Positions 1 through 8,434 of a stretch of 64,000 bases of DNA are shown here, in pieces (the first letter of the stretch is position 1; every line of letters starts with the position of its first letter). Source of the stretch: Rhodococcus sp. RD6.2 (GTDB taxonomy: Bacteria > Actinomycetota > Actinomycetes > Mycobacteriales > Mycobacteriaceae). A model generated the notes under the pieces. It was not told the DNA's origin and searched no databases. It saw nothing but the letters and a program-made list of their open reading frames with translations. The stretch spans positions 239,760 to 303,759 of the forward strand of contig NZ_CVQP01000006.1 of NCBI RefSeq assembly GCF_001040705.1. The letters are read 5' to 3'. Made by a program: the position numbers and the translations under genes.

Positions 1-345
1 CGCGACGAGGCGCTTGCCCGCGACGGTGAGGAACGTGCCGACGTTCCGAGGGGTGAACTCTTCGGTGGTGGTACCGATCAGCATGCCGAGACCGCACTCG
101 CGCAGACCCTCGGCCGTCATTTCGCCCGTGGCGGTCATGATGGCGCCCGCGGCGTCCTCCTCGTTGGCGGCACGCTCGATCGTGTCGATCACCATGGACC
201 CGGTGCCCACCTGGCCTGGCAGAACCTCGGGAGTGGCCTCGGCGGCAGCAGGCGCGGGCACGACCTGTGCGTTCGCGGTGGCGGCACCGGCGCCGAGGCC
301 GAGGGTCAGTCCGAGTGCGCCGACCACGGCTGCAGTTCGCTTCAT
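1..345 (-). CDS. Secreted protein of unknown function, N-terminal part only
   Basis: This reading frame starts at an ATG (343-345) and runs off the left edge of the window, so only the first 115 codons are visible. The N-terminus is a classical Sec signal peptide: two basic residues (MKRT), a hydrophobic core rich in Val, Gly, Leu and Ala, and an Ala-x-Ala type cleavage site near ANAQV, about residue 27. The mature part begins with an Ala/Pro-rich stretch. No domain is recognised in the visible part. It is divergent from the CobW-family gene. The opposite-strand open frame over the same bases is a high-GC shadow. Export is well supported; function is unknown. Confidence 0.6.
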   Translation of the reverse strand, partial: MKRTAAVVGALGLTLGLGAGAATANAQVVPAPAAAEATPEVLPGQVGTGSMVIDTIERAANEEDAAGAIMTATGEMTAEGLRECGLGMLIGTTTEEFTPRNVGTFLTVAGKRLVA

Positions 346-650
346 GGGATTCTCTTTCACGAGGTGAGGGCCAGGGTGCGCCGGCCGCGAAAGGCGGGTA
401 ACGCGCCGTTATTAGATCGAGATATGCAGGTGGACGCAACATTTAGGTATGCCTGTGTGACGTGTCCGCAAACTCAGGCAAAACGTGATGTGCGACACAA
501 AAAGAGGTCTATTTCGTCGGCATTTCTCAGGCATGTCGGGCAGATGAATTCTCGGCGCAATTCCGGCGCCGAGCACCCGCATCGAAAGCAGACACAGGGC
601 CGCTCCGACGCCGACACTACGATGGAATCAGATCGAGCATGGAGGTGCGG
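346..650. other. Divergent intergenic region, no gene seen
   Basis: About 305 bases separate the secreted-protein start from the CobW-family start. The stretch is more AT-rich than its surroundings and holds no convincing gene. It contains an 8-bp inverted repeat (551-573, listed separately), a TACGAT box at 618-623 that could be a -10 element for the rightward gene, and a GGAGG ribosome-binding site at 641-645. Confidence 0.5.
551..573. repeat. Perfect 8-bp inverted repeat between divergent genes
   Basis: Arms CTCGGCGC and GCGCCGAG are separated by seven bases. It lies between two divergent promoters, so it could be an operator or an mRNA hairpin. Nothing identifies a binding protein. Confidence 0.45.
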
Positions 651-1688
651 GTGGCGCGGCGTTTGACCCCGGTGGTGTTGATCGCCGGGTTTCTCGGATC
701 CGGCAAGACGAGTTTGCTCAACCATCTCCTTCGCGGTGACCACGGTGTCCGGATAGGCGTGATCGTCAACGACTTCGGGTCCGTCGGCATCGATTCGATG
801 CTCGTCGCGGGACAGGTCGACTCCACCGTGTCGCTGAGCAACGGCTGCCTCTGCTGCGCCGTCGACGTCGGGGAGATGGACGCGATGCTCGACCGTCTCA
901 CGCGCACGGACATCGACGTCATCGTCGTCGAGGCGAGTGGCCTCGCCGAGCCGCGCACACTGGTGCGCATGATCCTCGGCAGCGAGAACCCTCGCGTCGG
1001 CTACGGCGGATTGGTGGTCCTGGTCGACGGCGCCGAGTTCGAGGACAGCCGCGTGCGTCACCCCGAACTGGACCTGCATGTCCGCATGGCGGATCTGGTG
1101 GTACTCAACAAGTCCGACCTGCTGTCCGCGGAGGACGCCGAGACCGTCCGGGGTCGGGTGGAGGAATTGGCCGAGCGCGCGCCCGTGCTCACGACCACCC
1201 ACGGCAGGATCGACCCGCGGCTGCTGTTCGACGAGGTCGCCCGCGCCGACGACGCACCGCGACAGCTGCGACTCGACGAACTCCTACTAGAGCAGGAGCA
1301 TCGGCATCACGCCGGTGACGGGCACTCGCACCTGCACGACGGGTACCGCAGTGTCACGTTCACCGCGGTGTCGCCGATGGACCCGCGGGCACTCGTCCGA
1401 TTCCTCGAGGAACCGCCCGCGGGGCTGTATCGGGTGAAGGGATTCGTGTACTTCGGCATCGACGGCCACACCGAGCGATACCTGGTACAGACCGTCGGCA
1501 GGCACATTCGGTTCGACCTGGCGCCCTGGGGGAGGGGAGCGCGCAGGCACACCGAACTCGTACTCATCGGGGCCGGCGTCGACACTGATGAGATCGAGGA
1601 CTCCCTCGCGCGCTGCGTCGCCGACCCGGCAGTTGATCGGGGAGCCGAGTCGATGACCGCCGTCCACCGCTACGTGGTCGAGGCCTGA
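651..1688 (+). CDS. CobW-family (G3E) GTPase, putative metal chaperone
   Basis: A P-loop GTPase of the CobW/COG0523 group, a family that inserts or traffics metals (zinc, cobalt or others) for client proteins in the cytosol. The Walker A motif GFLGSGKT is at residues 13-20, the family metal-binding CxCC motif (GCLCCAV) is at about 65-71, EASGLAEP follows near 97, and the guanine-specificity motif NKSD lies near 150. A His-rich linker (EHRHH...HSHLHD) near residue 215 could hold metal, and a CobW C-terminal domain follows. The GTG at 651 is chosen because GGAGG at 641-645 sits five bases upstream; an ATG at 639 would add four residues. It stands alone, and no Zur box was seen, so the metal is undetermined. 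Confidence 0.88.
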   Translation: MARRLTPVVLIAGFLGSGKTSLLNHLLRGDHGVRIGVIVNDFGSVGIDSMLVAGQVDSTVSLSNGCLCCAVDVGEMDAMLDRLTRTDIDVIVVEASGLAEPRTLVRMILGSENPRVGYGGLVVLVDGAEFEDSRVRHPELDLHVRMADLVVLNKSDLLSAEDAETVRGRVEELAERAPVLTTTHGRIDPRLLFDEVARADDAPRQLRLDELLLEQEHRHHAGDGHSHLHDGYRSVTFTAVSPMDPRALVRFLEEPPAGLYRVKGFVYFGIDGHTERYLVQTVGRHIRFDLAPWGRGARRHTELVLIGAGVDTDEIEDSLARCVADPAVDRGAESMTAVHRYVVEA

Positions 1689-1717
1689 CGACTCCGGCAT
1701 CCACCGCACGAGAATAC

Positions 1718-1755
1718 GAACGAGCCCGCAGCGCAGTGCGCGTGCGGGCTCGTTC
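1718..1755. terminator. Bidirectional terminator hairpin
   Basis: A perfect 13-bp stem (arms 1718-1730 and 1743-1755) with a 12-base loop sits between the convergent CobW-family and helicase genes. It has no clear T-run, as is common in actinobacteria. Confidence 0.7.
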
Positions 1756-1792
1756 GACGTACGGATGGATCAGGGACGCGTCGCGCGCAGTG

Positions 1793-3334
1793 TCACGGAC
1801 GCGTCGCGCGTCGGCGACGCCGGTTGTCGCCGCCGCCTCCGGGAGTCTCGCTGCTGTAGACGGTGACGGGTTCCGACGAGCGGCCGCGGTTGTTGCCGCC
1901 TGCGGCCGTTCGGCTGCCCCCTGTCGATCCGTTCCGGCCGTTGCCCGCGGCGCCCGCCGCGGCACCCCGGCCGCGTCCCCGGCCGCCGGAAGAGCGGGTC
2001 GCGGAACCGCCTGCGCCGCCACGCCTCTCGGACTCGGTGCCCCGAGACTCCTGCTGCCTGCGCGGCCCGCGGCCCTCGCCGCCCTGGCTGCGCTGGCCTC
2101 CACCGCGGCGGCCGCCACCCTGACCCGACGGCTGTGCCACCGGCTTGGGTGCGGGAACCACGTGCGGCGCGATCTCGCCGACCAGGTCGGTGACGGCGGC
2201 CGAGTTCGCGGTGACCTGCTGCGGCGTGACCGTGATCTTGGCCTTGCGCATCAGCAACGCGAGGTCCTTGCGCTGCTCGGGGAGGACGACGGTGACCACG
2301 TCACCGGCGCTGCCCGCGCGGGCGGTGCGGCCCGAACGGTGCAGGTACGCCTTGTGTTCGGCGGGCGGGTCGACGTGCACGACCAGTTCCACGTCGTCGA
2401 CGTGGACGCCGCGGGCGGCGACATCGGTGGCGACGAGCACGCGGGCCTCACCGGAGGAGAAGGCGGCGAGGTTGCGGTCGCGGGCGTTCTGCGACAGGTT
2501 TCCGTGCAGGTCCACCGACGGGATGCCTGCCTCGGTGAGCTGCTTGGCGAGCTTGCGTGCCTGATGCTTGGTGCGCATGAACAGGATTCGGCGACCGGTG
2601 CCGGACGCCAGCTTGTGCACGAGGTCCTTCTTGTCGGAGGCGCCCGAGACGTCGAAGACGTGATGCGTCATCGCGGCGACAGGCGAGTTCGCCTCGTCCA
2701 CCGAGTGCAGCACCTCGTTGTGGAGGAACTTCTTGACGAGGACGTCGACGCCGTTGTCCAGGGTCGCCGAGAACAGCAGTCGCTGACCCCCGGTGGGCGT
2801 GGACTTGAGGATGCGGGTCACACCGGGCAGGAAGCCGAGGTCGGCCATGTGGTCCGCCTCGTCGAGGACGGTGATCTCGACGGCGTCGAGGAAGACGAGG
2901 CGCTGCTTCATCAGGTCTTCGAGTCGCCCGGGGCAGGCCACCACGATGTCGACGCCCGCTTCGAGCGCCTTGACCTGCCGGTGCTGGGAGACGCCACCGA
3001 AGATCGTGGTCACGCGCAGTCCGGCGGCGGCGGCGAGGGGTTCGAGCGTCGCGGTGATCTGGGTCGCGAGTTCGCGGGTCGGGGCCAGCACCAGTCCGCG
3101 GGGCTGGCTCGCACGACGCTTGGAGGCGGTCGAACCGGCAAGGCGGGCGGCCATCGGAATCGAGAAGGCGAGGGTCTTGCCGCTGCCGGTCTTGCCGCGG
3201 CCGAGGACATCTCGGCCCGCGAGGGTGTCGGGGAGCGTGTCGACCTGGATGGGGAACGGCGCGGTGATTCCAGCGCCGGAAAGTGCTGTCACGAGGGGAG
3301 CGGGCACGCCGAGTTCGGCGAAAGTCGCTGTCAT
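1793..3334 (-). CDS. DEAD-box ATP-dependent RNA helicase
   Basis: A 513-residue superfamily 2 RNA helicase. The Q motif (F near 5, Q30) precedes motif I, GKTGSGKT at about residues 47-54. PTRELA, LDEAD (motif II), LFSAT (motif III) and the HRSGRTARAG motif VI follow in order. The last roughly 110 residues are a low-complexity Arg/Gly-rich tail typical of RhlE/DeaD-like actinobacterial helicases, which probably binds RNA. The ATG at 3334 starts the conserved MTATFAELGV segment; an upstream in-frame ATG at 3532 would add 66 unconserved residues and is rejected. A likely role is RNA remodelling in cold stress, ribosome assembly or RNA turnover. A long 5' leader may be present. Confidence 0.93.
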   Translation of the reverse strand: MTATFAELGVPAPLVTALSGAGITAPFPIQVDTLPDTLAGRDVLGRGKTGSGKTLAFSIPMAARLAGSTASKRRASQPRGLVLAPTRELATQITATLEPLAAAAGLRVTTIFGGVSQHRQVKALEAGVDIVVACPGRLEDLMKQRLVFLDAVEITVLDEADHMADLGFLPGVTRILKSTPTGGQRLLFSATLDNGVDVLVKKFLHNEVLHSVDEANSPVAAMTHHVFDVSGASDKKDLVHKLASGTGRRILFMRTKHQARKLAKQLTEAGIPSVDLHGNLSQNARDRNLAAFSSGEARVLVATDVAARGVHVDDVELVVHVDPPAEHKAYLHRSGRTARAGSAGDVVTVVLPEQRKDLALLMRKAKITVTPQQVTANSAAVTDLVGEIAPHVVPAPKPVAQPSGQGGGRRGGGQRSQGGEGRGPRRQQESRGTESERRGGAGGSATRSSGGRGRGRGAAAGAAGNGRNGSTGGSRTAAGGNNRGRSSEPVTVYSSETPGGGGDNRRRRRATRP

Positions 3335-3617
3335 GTGTGTACGAGTGCCTTTCAGGCATCGGGTTGCGCCGGGCAGCACAGGACCGGCAAGGTCCGTATG
3401 CGGCGTAGGCACAAGGGTGGCGAGATTGCCGGTGGGCAATATCGATCGCCGTAAGAAGAGTTCGTGCCTGGCACGTGAAAACCGATCCACGACGGCTGGC
3501 GTCGTGAAGCTCACGCCCAGTGAGGCCAGCATAGCCGACAGTCGAGGGTGCCTGCCGTTGCCTGGGTCACACTCCGGGAGGGGTGCTCGCCCGAGCGGAG
3601 CACCGAAACGCGAAGGG

Positions 3618-4031
3618 TTACAGACCCACCCATTCGGTGACGCCGCCGGTGAAGTGTTGACGCTTCCAGATCGGCACCTCGGCCTTGATCCGCTCGACGA
3701 GCAGGGAACACGCCGCGAACGCCTCCGCGCGGTGCGGCGCGGCGACGGCGGCGACCAGCGCCAGATCGCCGATCGTCAACGCCCCCACCCGGTGTACCGC
3801 GGCGACCGGGAGACCGGACTCCTCGGAAACCTGTTCGCAGCAACGGCGCAGGAACTTCTGCGCGTCGGGGTGCGCGGAGTACTCGAGCGCGGTGACGGAC
3901 TGTCCTTCGTCGTGATTGCGCACCACGCCCGAGAACAGAACCACGGCGCCGTGCTCCGGCCCGGCGACGGCGGCGTCAACCGCTGCGGGATCGAGCGGTT
4001 GGTCGGAGATCGCTGCCAGCAGTTCACTCAT
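3618..4031 (-). CDS. moaE: Molybdopterin synthase catalytic subunit MoaE
   Basis: 137 residues, normal for MoaE. It is the large subunit of molybdopterin synthase, which transfers sulfur from MoaD thiocarboxylate to cyclic pyranopterin monophosphate. Family signatures are visible: GAVVLFSGVVRNHDEG, LEYSAHP, HRVGALTIGD and the C-terminal KAEVPIWKRQ segment that carries the catalytic lysines. The start MSELL at 4031 overlaps the end of the upstream moaC-mogA fusion by 8 bases, so translation is probably coupled. A longer frame reaching 4301 is only read-through of the neighbour's shadow. It is last in the leftward molybdenum-cofactor operon; its partner MoaD is encoded in the divergent arm. Confidence 0.93.
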   Translation of the reverse strand: MSELLAAISDQPLDPAAVDAAVAGPEHGAVVLFSGVVRNHDEGQSVTALEYSAHPDAQKFLRRCCEQVSEESGLPVAAVHRVGALTIGDLALVAAVAAPHRAEAFAACSLLVERIKAEVPIWKRQHFTGGVTEWVGL

Positions 4032-5013
4032 CGTGCATTCCTCCACCCGCGACCTGCGCGAGCAGGTGATCGAGAATCGGCTCCAGTACTGCCATTCCGT
4101 CGCGCACGCCGCCGGGAGACCCGGGGAGGTTGACGACGACGGTGCCCCCGACCAGGCCGGCGAGGCCTCGGCTGAGCGATGCGTGGGCGATCTTTTCGGT
4201 TCCCTTGCGGCGCATGGCTTCCGCGAGTCCGGGGAGTTCGCGGTCGAGGACCGCCGCGGTCGCCTCCGGGGTGCGGTCTGTCGGCGAGGCACCGGTGCCA
4301 CCGGTGGTGATCACCAGCGCCGGTCCACCGCGCAGTGCGTCGGCGAGTCCGGCGTCGATGTCCGCGTCCGCGTAGACGAGTGGTCCGCGAACGGTGAACC
4401 CGAGTCCTTCCAGCCAGCCGGTCAGGGCCGGGCCGGTGGTGTCCTCGCGGGTTCCGGCGGCACCACCCGTCGACGCCACCAACACCGCTGCCGACCTGCC
4501 GGACGTCTCGGTGTGTTCCACTGTCGCGCTGGGCTTCTCGTCGTCGCGAACCCAGTTTCCGCGCTTGCCGCCGGACTTCGTCAGCAGCCGGACCCCGTTG
4601 AGAACCGCGGCGGGGTCGACGGCCTTGACCATGTCGTGCAGCGTCAGCCCGGCAACGGCGACCGCGGTGAGTGCTTCCATCTCCACGCCGGTCTGGCCGG
4701 TCGTCTTGGCCCGGGCCTCGATGGTGATGGTGGACTCCGTGAACCCGAACTCCACCTTCACCGACGACAGGGCGAGCTGGTGGCACAGCGGGATCAGTTC
4801 CGAGGTGCGCTTCGCGCCCGCGATGCCCGCGATCCGTGCGGTGGCGAGCACGTCGGCCTTGGGCATGTCGTCCGCCCGGACCAGGGCGACCACCTCGCGT
4901 GTGGTCTGCAGTTCACCCGCCGCAACCGCGATGCGGGTGGTGCTGGCCTTGGCGCTGACGTCGACCATCCGCGCCCGGCCCTCGTCGTCGAGATGAGTCA
5001 GATCTCCGCTCAC
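4024..5013 (-). CDS. Fused MoaC-MogA/MoaB molybdenum cofactor protein
   Basis: About 329 residues, twice the length of either partner. Residues 1-155 are MoaC (cyclic pyranopterin monophosphate synthase accessory protein) with its conserved SELIPLCHQL and GVEMEALTAV motifs and the KSGGKRGNWV segment. From about 165 on it is a MogA/MoaB-type adenylyltransferase domain with the TTGGTGASPTDRTPEAT motif and NLPGSPGGVRDG, which adenylates molybdopterin before molybdate insertion. The GTG at 5013 forms a 4-base GTGA overlap with the moeA stop; another GTG at 5022 is possible. Such fusions are known in actinobacteria. It works after MoaA and before MoeA in the pathway. Confidence 0.9.
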   Translation of the reverse strand: MSGDLTHLDDEGRARMVDVSAKASTTRIAVAAGELQTTREVVALVRADDMPKADVLATARIAGIAGAKRTSELIPLCHQLALSSVKVEFGFTESTITIEARAKTTGQTGVEMEALTAVAVAGLTLHDMVKAVDPAAVLNGVRLLTKSGGKRGNWVRDDEKPSATVEHTETSGRSAAVLVASTGGAAGTREDTTGPALTGWLEGLGFTVRGPLVYADADIDAGLADALRGGPALVITTGGTGASPTDRTPEATAAVLDRELPGLAEAMRRKGTEKIAHASLSRGLAGLVGGTVVVNLPGSPGGVRDGMAVLEPILDHLLAQVAGGGMHDE

Positions 5014-6194
5014 AGCTCCCACACCCGCACGTCGTCTCCTGCCTGCATCGTCGTCACGTCCTCCGGAATGTCGAGAAGTACGTCGGCCCGGGCGAGTGCC
5101 GCCACCAGGTGCGAGCCCGGTCCCGACTCGAGTGTGACACCGCCGGCCACCCGCCTGCCGCGGAGGAACTGCCGCTTACCCGAGGGGGATTCGACGGGGG
5201 TGGTGAGTGGCGCGTAGTCGGCAGGCAGTGGGGCGAGTCCGGCGCGGCGTCGCAGTTCGGCGCGCGCGAACACCTCGAACGAGATCAGTGTGCTCACCGG
5301 ATTCCCAGGGAAGCTCAGCACCGGCACACCCTGCACCGTGGTCAGGCCCTGTGGTCCGCCCGGCTGCATCGCCACGTGGCCGAACCAGCCGCCGAGCGGG
5401 GTCAAGACCTCACGGACCACCTCGAAGTCGCCCATCGACACTCCGCCGGAGGTGATCACGACGTCGGCGACCTCGACCGCCCGGTGGAGCAGTTCGCGGA
5501 AGCGGTCCGGCACGTCCGTGCTGTGGTCGACGAGGACGGCGTCACCGCCGTTGGCGCGCACGCTTGCCGCCAGCGCGACGGAGTTCGACTCGAAGATCTG
5601 GCCCGGCGCCAGTGCGGTTCCCGCCGGCATCAGTTCGGCGCCCGTCGCGATGACCGCAAATCGGGGTCGGCGCAGCACCGTCACCTCGGCCAGGCCGACG
5701 GCCGCGAGCATCGCGAGATGCCTGGCCGTCAGTTCGGCTCCCGCTGCAAGCAGGAGGGTGCCCGAGGTGACGTCGCTGCCGCGGTCGCGGACGAACTCGC
5801 CCGGTCTGCGCGCCACCCGGATGTGTACCCGGTCGTTCCCGGCGTCGGTGTCTTCGACCGGGACCACGCAGTCCGCGCCGAGGGGGACGGGTGCGCCCGT
5901 CATGATCTTGATCGCCGTGCCCGCCTCCAGCCGGTCCGGCCCGGCGTCTCCTGCCGCGACGATCGCCGTGACGGGCAGCGACACCGGGACCTCGCGCAGC
6001 GAGGCGGAGGCGACCGCGTAGCCGTCCATCTGCGAGTTCCGGAAGACGGGGAGGTCGATCGGTGCGTGGACGTCGGCGGCGAGAACCCGGCCGAGCGCGT
6101 CGGGCACCGAAACCGCTTCACCCGCCGGTGCCAGCGCGCGGGCGAGCAACTGCCGGACGATCTCGGCGTGCTCGTCGACGGATCTGCTGGTCAT
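5010..6194 (-). CDS. moeA: Molybdopterin molybdenumtransferase MoeA
   Basis: 394 residues, the usual MoeA length. It inserts molybdate into adenylated molybdopterin. Visible signatures are NSQMDGYAV, IMTGAPVP (domain I), the MoCF-binding motif TSGGVSMGDFEVV, and LSFPGNPVS in domain III. The ATG at 6194 is preceded by GGGAGG four bases upstream, and the protein start MTSRSVDEHAEIV matches the family; a longer frame to 6488 crosses the divergent moaA promoter and is rejected. It is the first gene of the leftward moeA - moaC/mogA - moaE operon. Confidence 0.93.
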   Translation of the reverse strand: MTSRSVDEHAEIVRQLLARALAPAGEAVSVPDALGRVLAADVHAPIDLPVFRNSQMDGYAVASASLREVPVSLPVTAIVAAGDAGPDRLEAGTAIKIMTGAPVPLGADCVVPVEDTDAGNDRVHIRVARRPGEFVRDRGSDVTSGTLLLAAGAELTARHLAMLAAVGLAEVTVLRRPRFAVIATGAELMPAGTALAPGQIFESNSVALAASVRANGGDAVLVDHSTDVPDRFRELLHRAVEVADVVITSGGVSMGDFEVVREVLTPLGGWFGHVAMQPGGPQGLTTVQGVPVLSFPGNPVSTLISFEVFARAELRRRAGLAPLPADYAPLTTPVESPSGKRQFLRGRRVAGGVTLESGPGSHLVAALARADVLLDIPEDVTTMQAGDDVRVWEL

Positions 6195-6294
6195 GGCCCT
6201 CCCGGTGGCGTGGTGACCCATCCTAGGCGGCGGACGGCCAGGGTCCGACACCGCGACCCGCGCGGTGGATAACCTCCGCGTTACACGGACTCGG

Positions 6295-6331
6295 CATACT
6301 GGGTCACATGTGGGATGTGGTGATCCGATGA
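6295..6331 (+). promoter_or_regulatory. Candidate leaderless promoter and 7-codon leader ORF of moaA
   Basis: CATACT (6295-6300) ends seven bases before an ATG at 6308. That ATG opens a reading frame of seven codons (MWDVVIR) whose TGA (6329-6331) overlaps the moaA ATG (6328) in the order ATGA. moaA itself has only a weak ribosome-binding site, so translation of the tiny leader may feed ribosomes to moaA. Confidence 0.4.
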
Positions 6332-7395
6332 CGGCGACCGTGCGGCCGGTGTCGATCGGCGTGCCCACCGTACGCAGCCACGTCGACACCTCGGATCGTC
6401 CCGACACCCCGGACCTGGTGGACCGGTTCGGTCGCGTCGCCCGTGACCTGCGCGTCTCCATCACCGAGAAGTGCTCGCTTCGCTGCACCTACTGCATGCC
6501 CGCCGAGGGATTGCCCGTGATTCCGCAGTCCCGACTGCTGACCACGGACGAGATCGTCCGACTGGTCACGATCGCGGTGCGCGACCTCGGGGTCCGCGAG
6601 GTGCGGTTCACCGGAGGCGAGCCGCTGATGCGCCGCGACCTCGAAGACATCATCGGCGGTTGCGCCCGGGCGGTCCCGGGGACTCCGCTGTCGATGACGA
6701 CCAACGCCGTCGGCCTCGAACATCGTGCGCAGCGCCTCGTCGACGCCGGCCTCACCCGCGTCAACATCTCCCTCGACACCGTCGACCGCAACCACTTCGC
6801 GGAACTGACGCGGCGGGACCGGTTGCCCTCGGTGCTCGCCGGGATCAGGGCTGCCGCCCGCGCCGGGCTGACCCCGCTCAAGGTCAACGCGGTCCTGATG
6901 CCCGAAACCCTCGCTGGCGCAGCCGATCTGCTGCAGTGGTGCCTGGACGAGGGTGCGCACCTGCGGTTCATCGAGGAGATGCCGCTCGATGCCGACCAGG
7001 CGTGGGACCGGTCCACGATGGTGGACGCGCAGCGCCTGCTCGACGTCCTCGGAGATCGCTTCGTGCTCACTGAGGCGGGGCGGGAGGATCCGTCCGCGCC
7101 CGCCGAGGAGTGGCTCGTCGACGGCGGCCCGGCGACCGTCGGGATCATCGCCTCCGTCACCCGCAACTTCTGCGACGATTGCGACCGGACTCGGCTCACC
7201 GCCGAGGGGACGGTCCGGTCGTGCCTGTTCAGCGACAGCGAGATCGACCTTCGGGGAACGCTGCGGGCAGGCGCTCCCGACGAGGACATCGCGGCCCTGT
7301 GGCGCGGTGCGATGTGGACCAAGTGGGCCGGACACGGAATCGACGCGGACGGGTTCGCCCCGCCGCAACGCAGCATGGGAGCGATCGGTGGTTGA
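6328..7395 (+). CDS. moaA: GTP 3',8-cyclase MoaA (radical SAM)
   Basis: 355 residues. The first enzyme of molybdenum cofactor synthesis, converting GTP to 3',8-cyclo-GTP by radical chemistry. The N-terminal radical-SAM cluster motif CSLRCTYC (CxxxCxxC) lies near residue 50, followed by [10 protein letters not shown], and the C-terminal 4Fe-4S cluster Cys residues are in [12 protein letters not shown] plus a Cys 14 residues later. The conserved C-terminal Gly-Gly ends the protein. The ATG at 6328 is preferred over 6265 because the added 21 residues are not conserved and cover the promoter. moaD follows with an 8-base overlap. Confidence 0.94.
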   Translation: MTATVRPVSIGVPTVRSHVDTSDRPDTPDLVDRFGRVARDLRVSITEKCSLRCTYCMPAEGLPVIPQSRLLTTDEIVRLVTIAVRDLGVREVRFTGGEPLMRRDLEDIIGGCARAVPGTPLSMTTNAVGLEHRAQRLVDAGLTRVNISLDTVDRNHFAELTRRDRLPSVLAGIRAAARAGLTPLKVNAVLMPETLAGAADLLQWCLDEGAHLRFIEEMPLDADQAWDRSTMVDAQRLLDVLGDRFVLTEAGREDPSAPAEEWLVDGGPATVGIIASVTRNFCDDCDRTRLTAEGTVRSCLFSDSEIDLRGTLRAGAPDEDIAALWRGAMWTKWAGHGIDADGFAPPQRSMGAIGG

Positions 7396-7657
7396 GGTAC
7401 GGGACGCGACGACGGTGGTGACGGTGCGCTACTTCGCGGCCGCCGCGGACGCCGCGGGGTGCGGCGAGGAGCAGTGGACGATCGCCGTCGGCGCCACCCT
7501 CGGGCAGCTCCGCACCGCGCTGGTGGAACGGCACGGACAGGCGATGGAGCGGGTGCTCGATGTCGCGGCCTTCCTGCAGGGCGACGAATTGACCCGAAAC
7601 CTCGATGAGGTGGCCCTGCCCCAGGTGGACGTGCTGCCGCCGTTCGCGGGCGGGTGA
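7388..7657 (+). CDS. moaD: Molybdopterin synthase sulfur-carrier subunit MoaD
   Basis: 89 residues with a ubiquitin-like fold. It begins with [14 protein letters not shown], typical of MoaD, and ends in PPFAGG, the C-terminal Gly-Gly that becomes a thiocarboxylate and donates sulfur in the MoaE complex. The GTG at 7388 overlaps the moaA stop by 8 bases, implying coupled translation. The stop codon directly abuts the stop of the convergent epimerase gene, so no intergenic terminator fits here. Confidence 0.9.
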   Translation: MVEVRDATTVVTVRYFAAAADAAGCGEEQWTIAVGATLGQLRTALVERHGQAMERVLDVAAFLQGDELTRNLDEVALPQVDVLPPFAGG

Positions 7658-8431
7658 TCAGTTCCGGTTCTCGGTCAGCCACTCTGTGAAAGTGACTGTG
7701 CCGAACCGGTTTTCCGGCGTCAGATTGCGTCCCTCGCGCAGGAACCGGCCGGGTTCGCCGGGGACGGGCAGTCCGACCACCACGGCCCTCGAGCCGGTGA
7801 CGCGCTTCCAGGTGTGCGCGAGGTCGCGCATCGACAGCAGTTCCGGCCCACCGATCTCGATCCGGTCGGCGGGGGACTCCGCCAGCGCCGTGTCGGCCAG
7901 GGCCCTGCCCACGTCGACCGGCGCGATCGACTGGAACCGGGCGCCGCGCACGGCGGGCAGGATCCCGATGCGGGCCGCGCTCGCGAACACGGACCGCACG
8001 AGGGAATGGAACTGGGTACAGCGCACGATCGTGGTGTCCACGCCGGACGTCGTGAAGATCCGTTCCTGTTCGACCAGGGCCCCGTAGTAGGCGAACTTCA
8101 CCCGGTCGACGCCGACGATGGACAGCAACACCAGGCGCCGCACCCCGGCGTCGCGGGCGGCGGCGGTCAGGGTGCGGGCACCGTCGGTGAACACCGGACG
8201 GGTGGCCTTGGTCTGGCCGTTGGCGGCGCTGACGACCACGTCCACCCCCGCGAGTGCCTCCGCGAGGCCGGCGCCGGTCAGCAGGTCGCCGGGGTAGTGC
8301 GCGGCACCCGACGGCAGCGTGGCCGGGGCGTGCCTGCTAAGGACGCGTACCGCCGCGCCGCGCGAAGCCAGTTCAGCTACCGCGGCCGACCCTGCCGTGC
8401 CGGTGCCGCCGACGACGAGAACGGTGGTCAT
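7658..8431 (-). CDS. NAD(P)-binding epimerase/NmrA-like SDR protein
   Basis: 257 residues, an atypical extended SDR. The N-terminus VLVVGGTGTAGSAAV is a Rossmann dinucleotide-binding GxxGxxG motif; LLSIVGVD and TIVRCTQFH resemble the NmrA/NAD(P)H-binding subgroup. The Tyr-x-x-x-Lys of classical SDRs is not evident, so it may act as a reductase or as a redox sensor. Its start lies three bases after the nadE stop, so it is probably the second gene of a nadE operon. The substrate cannot be deduced. Confidence 0.8.
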   Translation of the reverse strand: MTTVLVVGGTGTAGSAAVAELASRGAAVRVLSRHAPATLPSGAAHYPGDLLTGAGLAEALAGVDVVVSAANGQTKATRPVFTDGARTLTAAARDAGVRRLVLLSIVGVDRVKFAYYGALVEQERIFTTSGVDTTIVRCTQFHSLVRSVFASAARIGILPAVRGARFQSIAPVDVGRALADTALAESPADRIEIGGPELLSMRDLAHTWKRVTGSRAVVVGLPVPGEPGRFLREGRNLTPENRFGTVTFTEWLTENRN

Positions 8432-8434
8432 GGG

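Noticed and set aside
442-455. TTTAGGTATGCCTG, resembling half of an IdeR box
   Set aside because: Only one half-site matches; the second arm does not follow the consensus.
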